Source: an uncultured Oscillospiraceae bacterium (lineage in GTDB: Bacteria > Bacillota > Clostridia > Oscillospirales > Oscillospiraceae). Taken from it: a stretch of 44,211 bases of DNA. Shown piece by piece: positions 42,107-44,211 of the stretch; the first letter of the stretch is position 1, and every line of letters begins with the position of its first letter. Made by a program: the position numbers and the translations under genes. The DNA is taken from NCBI GenBank assembly GCA_949935795.1, contig CATLFX010000020.1, positions 1 to 44,211 of the forward strand, in the 5' to 3' direction. The notes under the pieces were generated by a model. The model saw only the letters and a list, made by a program, of their open reading frames with translations, was not told the origin of the DNA and did not search any database.

Positions 42107-43099
42107 ATGTCAGCATTTCTGTACCGCGACAGCCAGATGGAACAGGAACTGCGCGGCAAAATCAAGCAGATAGCGAACAAGCGGCACGGCGGGGCGGTCC
42201 CCGCGGACGTCCAGGACCGCATCGCCACGGAGGAGCGGCATATCTTCGGCAATAGCCATGGGACGCTCCTGGCCGTCGCCGCCAAGTTGGCGGAGTTCTC
42301 TGAAAGCCGGGGCTGCCCCGTGGGGTTCCGAGGGCTCACCGGCAACCTGTATCTGTCGTACCTCCTCGGCCTCGCCGCCGTCGATCCCATGGAGCTGGGC
42401 CTCCGCTGGGAGGGCTGCCTGGGCCTGGACGGGACGCGGGCGCCGCAATTCACCCTGAACGTGGCGGGCGGGCTAATGGAGGAGATGACGGCGTACCTGG
42501 GCGAGCTTCTCCCGGGGTACGATCCCGACGCTGAATGCCCGGCCATCAGGCTGTGCCCGCACGCCCTGATGGACCGCGTATGGGAGGCGCGGCAGGCCGG
42601 GGGCGTCCCGGCTGCCGGGGACGTACTCTCCGACGGGAGTCTGGTTGCCAGGGCGTACCACGGCGACGTGGCCGGTATCCCCGTGCTGGGCGACCTGGAT
42701 GGCTTCCAGGACCTTGCCCGCCGGCTGGAGCCGGAGACTTTCTCCGACCTGGTGAAGATCATGGGGCTGTGCCTCACCCCGGAGATCCGGTTCCAGGCGG
42801 ACCGTCTCGTGGACCAGCCCGACCGTTTCGACCGCCTGGTCGGGACGCGGGAGGACGTGTACGACCTGTGCGTGCGGCATGGCGTCGGCGGGGACGACGC
42901 CCTTCGGATCATGCGGCAGGTATCCCACGGCAGGCTGTCACCGGAGTACAAGGACACGCTCGCCGCCCGGGGACTTCCCGGCGTGTTCCTGGAGGCGCTG
43001 GACGCCGCCAAGTATCTGTACCCGCGCGGCCAGTGCGCCGACTACCTGTATTGGGCGCTGGCGCTGTTGGCGCAAGAGCGCAACCCCTGCCAGGCGTAA
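42107..43099 (+). CDS. Cut-down PolC-like protein with lost catalytic residues
   Basis: A protein of 330 residues whose parts line up in order with the core of PolC, the replicative polymerase of low-GC Gram-positives (PolC recalled from memory). VGFRGLTGN (72-80) matches VGSRGSVGS of the palm; APQFTLNV (112-119) matches VPDIDLNF, where the catalytic Asp pair has become Gln and Thr; PETFSDLVKIMGL (209-221) matches PTTFSELVQISGL; KYLYPRGQCADYLYWAL (302-318) matches KYMFPKAHAAAYVLMAV. The OB, PHP, exonuclease, zinc and third-Asp regions and the C-terminal clamp-binding part are absent. It cannot polymerise. It may bind replication proteins or DNA without catalysis. AGGAGG lies 10 bases before the ATG. 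The recombinase is upstream and a terminator follows. Confidence 0.8.
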   Translation: MSAFLYRDSQMEQELRGKIKQIANKRHGGAVPADVQDRIATEERHIFGNSHGTLLAVAAKLAEFSESRGCPVGFRGLTGNLYLSYLLGLAAVDPMELGLRWEGCLGLDGTRAPQFTLNVAGGLMEEMTAYLGELLPGYDPDAECPAIRLCPHALMDRVWEARQAGGVPAAGDVLSDGSLVARAYHGDVAGIPVLGDLDGFQDLARRLEPETFSDLVKIMGLCLTPEIRFQADRLVDQPDRFDRLVGTREDVYDLCVRHGVGGDDALRIMRQVSHGRLSPEYKDTLAARGLPGVFLEALDAAKYLYPRGQCADYLYWALALLAQERNPCQA

Positions 43100-43146
43100 T
43101 TTCGCGCCGTACTGGAATCCAATATCGCCTTTGCCGGCATGGTGAA

Positions 43147-43188
43147 ACGGGCTGGAGGAGCGTTCCTCCGGCCCGTCCCGTCTTTTTT
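43147..43188 (+). terminator. Terminator after the PolC-like gene
   Basis: A 13-bp stem with one T-G pair (43147-43159 with 43164-43176), loop GCGT, then TTTTTT at 43183-43188. It closes the recombinase/PolC-like transcript. The rest of 43100-43328 holds only the next promoter. Confidence 0.9.
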
Positions 43189-43267
43189 GGGGGTGGCGGC
43201 TCTCGGATACAATGCGGGGTTTTCCTAAAATGCGCCCATAAATGAGGGGATTTTGCCGGTTGGCGTC

Positions 43268-43296
43268 TTGAAATCCCGCCCGGGTTGCATTACAAT
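43268..43296 (+). promoter_or_regulatory. Promoter of the terminal lipoprotein gene
   Basis: TTGAAA (43268-43273), a 17-base spacer and TACAAT (43291-43296). Confidence 0.78.
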
Positions 43297-43328
43297 ATCG
43301 GACAAAGAAACAGATGGAGAGAGAAATT

Positions 43329-44211
43329 ATGAAGAATACACATAGATTGTCCATACGCCGTACCGCCCTGCTGCTGGCCCTGTCGCTCCTGTTCTCCCTT
43401 GCCGCCTGCGGCAAGGCCCCCGCGCAGGACGGGACCCAGGTGAGCGACACTCCGGCGGAGGCCACGCAGGCCGCTTCGGACACTTCCGGGACGGACGCCC
43501 CGGCCTCCATGAAGTTTTACGAGAATATGCTGGACAGGATGCCGGTATCGGACGGCGCCTCCCTGGGCCTGCTGTATTCGGAGGTCCTTGATTTCGAGGC
43601 GGACGGGAACCCGGAGCTGCTGGTGCTTTCCGTGGACGACTTCGCGAAAGCGACGCCCGGTTCATTCCTCATGTCAATATACCGGTATGAATCCCATGGG
43701 ATGTGCTGCCTGATGAACTCTTACGTCACCCTGGGCACCGGGGGCGGGCTCTCGCTGATGGAGTCCGGCGGGCGGCTGTACCTGGAGACGTACGGGTGCA
43801 TCCGTGAGGAGGCCCAGGGGTTGGTCAGGTACTCGGATAACAGGACATACTATGGTTCCGTCGCCCAGAAGGACGGCGTCGGCCAGTTCTGCGACGACGC
43901 TCCCAGCCCGGGCGAGAGCGATTGGGGCGCCGTTGATATGCTCCGCCGCGATTGGTCCGAGGGCCATGCCGCCTACTTCATGCAGCCCCACGACGAGCGC
44001 GGGCTCGCCAACGGCGGCGCAGGCTATGACACGGCCACCCGCGAGGAGTACCAGGCCGCGCAGGACGGATATACCGCGGGGGCCGTACTCGCCTACAGCC
44101 CGGACGGGACAAGCATCGTCATCAAGCCGGAGGACGTGCCGGAGCGGCCCGAGCCGGGGCCGGAGGAATCCCAGCCCATCCAGCCCGATCCGGTGGACTC
44201 CGGCCCCGCCG
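43329..44211 (+). CDS. Putative lipoprotein, truncated by the window end
   Basis: The frame is open from ATG 43329 to the end of the window (294 codons, no stop). A signal peptide with basic RRT and the lipobox SLAAC (Cys27) shows a lipid-anchored surface protein. Then comes a low-complexity Thr/Ala/Ser/Asp linker (about 30-60) and a domain with DFEADGNPELLVL, a calcium-loop-like DxDxNxE pattern found in secreted proteins with VCBS-like or EF-like repeats. The visible end is Pro/Glu-rich. GGAGAG precedes the start. I do not recognise the family. It has its own promoter, so a link with the PolC-like gene is only positional. Confidence 0.82.
   Translation, partial: MKNTHRLSIRRTALLLALSLLFSLAACGKAPAQDGTQVSDTPAEATQAASDTSGTDAPASMKFYENMLDRMPVSDGASLGLLYSEVLDFEADGNPELLVLSVDDFAKATPGSFLMSIYRYESHGMCCLMNSYVTLGTGGGLSLMESGGRLYLETYGCIREEAQGLVRYSDNRTYYGSVAQKDGVGQFCDDAPSPGESDWGAVDMLRRDWSEGHAAYFMQPHDERGLANGGAGYDTATREEYQAAQDGYTAGAVLAYSPDGTSIVIKPEDVPERPEPGPEESQPIQPDPVDSGPA

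Noticed and set aside
42107-43099. DnaE-type rather than PolC-type origin of the polymerase-like protein
   Set aside because: The palm segment fits both, but the LN after the lost Asp pair and the FSDLVKIMGL segment fit PolC better than DnaE as I recall them; a profile search should decide.

Overview
The window is GC-rich chromosomal DNA from a spore-forming, Gram-positive anaerobe of the Clostridia, most likely the Oscillospiraceae (Flavonifractor, Lawsonibacter or Oscillibacter-like). This rests on a YlbJ sporulation protein, strong AGGAGG ribosome sites, a SAM-I riboswitch on metK, an Fe-S type two-subunit serine dehydratase, an SLH-domain protease and an RlmD with a clostridial-type tail. 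No species can be named from the sequence alone.

Layout. 1-915: end of an RNA cluster (3' part of one tRNA, tRNA-Lys, 5S rRNA) with a Nudix hydrolase gene caught between the true 5S tail plus terminator and a decayed second copy of that tail plus terminator. 930-3620: small Cys-rich protein, YlbJ, DUF2804 protein. 3629-7300: ilvB-ilvN-ilvC on the minus strand behind a consensus promoter and a highly structured leader; the last bases of ilvC are duplicated around a hairpin element. 7394-9690: DUF1540, a DUF2238-like membrane protein, a 70-residue protein, a lipoprotein. 9726-11337: sdaAB-sdaAA. 11364-14190: an Rrf2/CymR-like repressor divergent from metY-cysK; cysK carries a frameshift. 14233-20004: pyk, a CBS-domain membrane protein, trxA, a family 2 glycosyltransferase and glf. 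20215-25002: TGS-domain nucleoside kinase, metK with its SAM riboswitch, MATE exporter. 25096-26402: iron-type alcohol dehydrogenase. 26437-30451: leader peptide, attenuator and a heterodimeric ABC exporter resembling BmrCD. 30486-33304: GH13 protein and NSS transporter. 33353-38868: LTA-synthase-like sulfatase, a repeat-rich intergenic island, an alpha/beta hydrolase, S41 protease with SLH domains. 38898-41095: queH-rlmD.

From about 41135 the content becomes accessory. A small serine recombinase is followed at 42107-43099 by a 330-residue protein that reads as a cut-down relative of the polymerase core of PolC with its catalytic aspartates replaced. A lipoprotein gene then runs off the window. 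The dead-PolC gene, co-transcribed with a recombinase, is the best candidate here for an undescribed system.

The core genes link sulfur and amino acid metabolism: metY/cysK make homocysteine and cysteine, metK makes SAM and is shut off by SAM, sdaAA/AB turn serine into pyruvate, pyk also makes pyruvate, and ilvBN consumes it for branched-chain amino acids.
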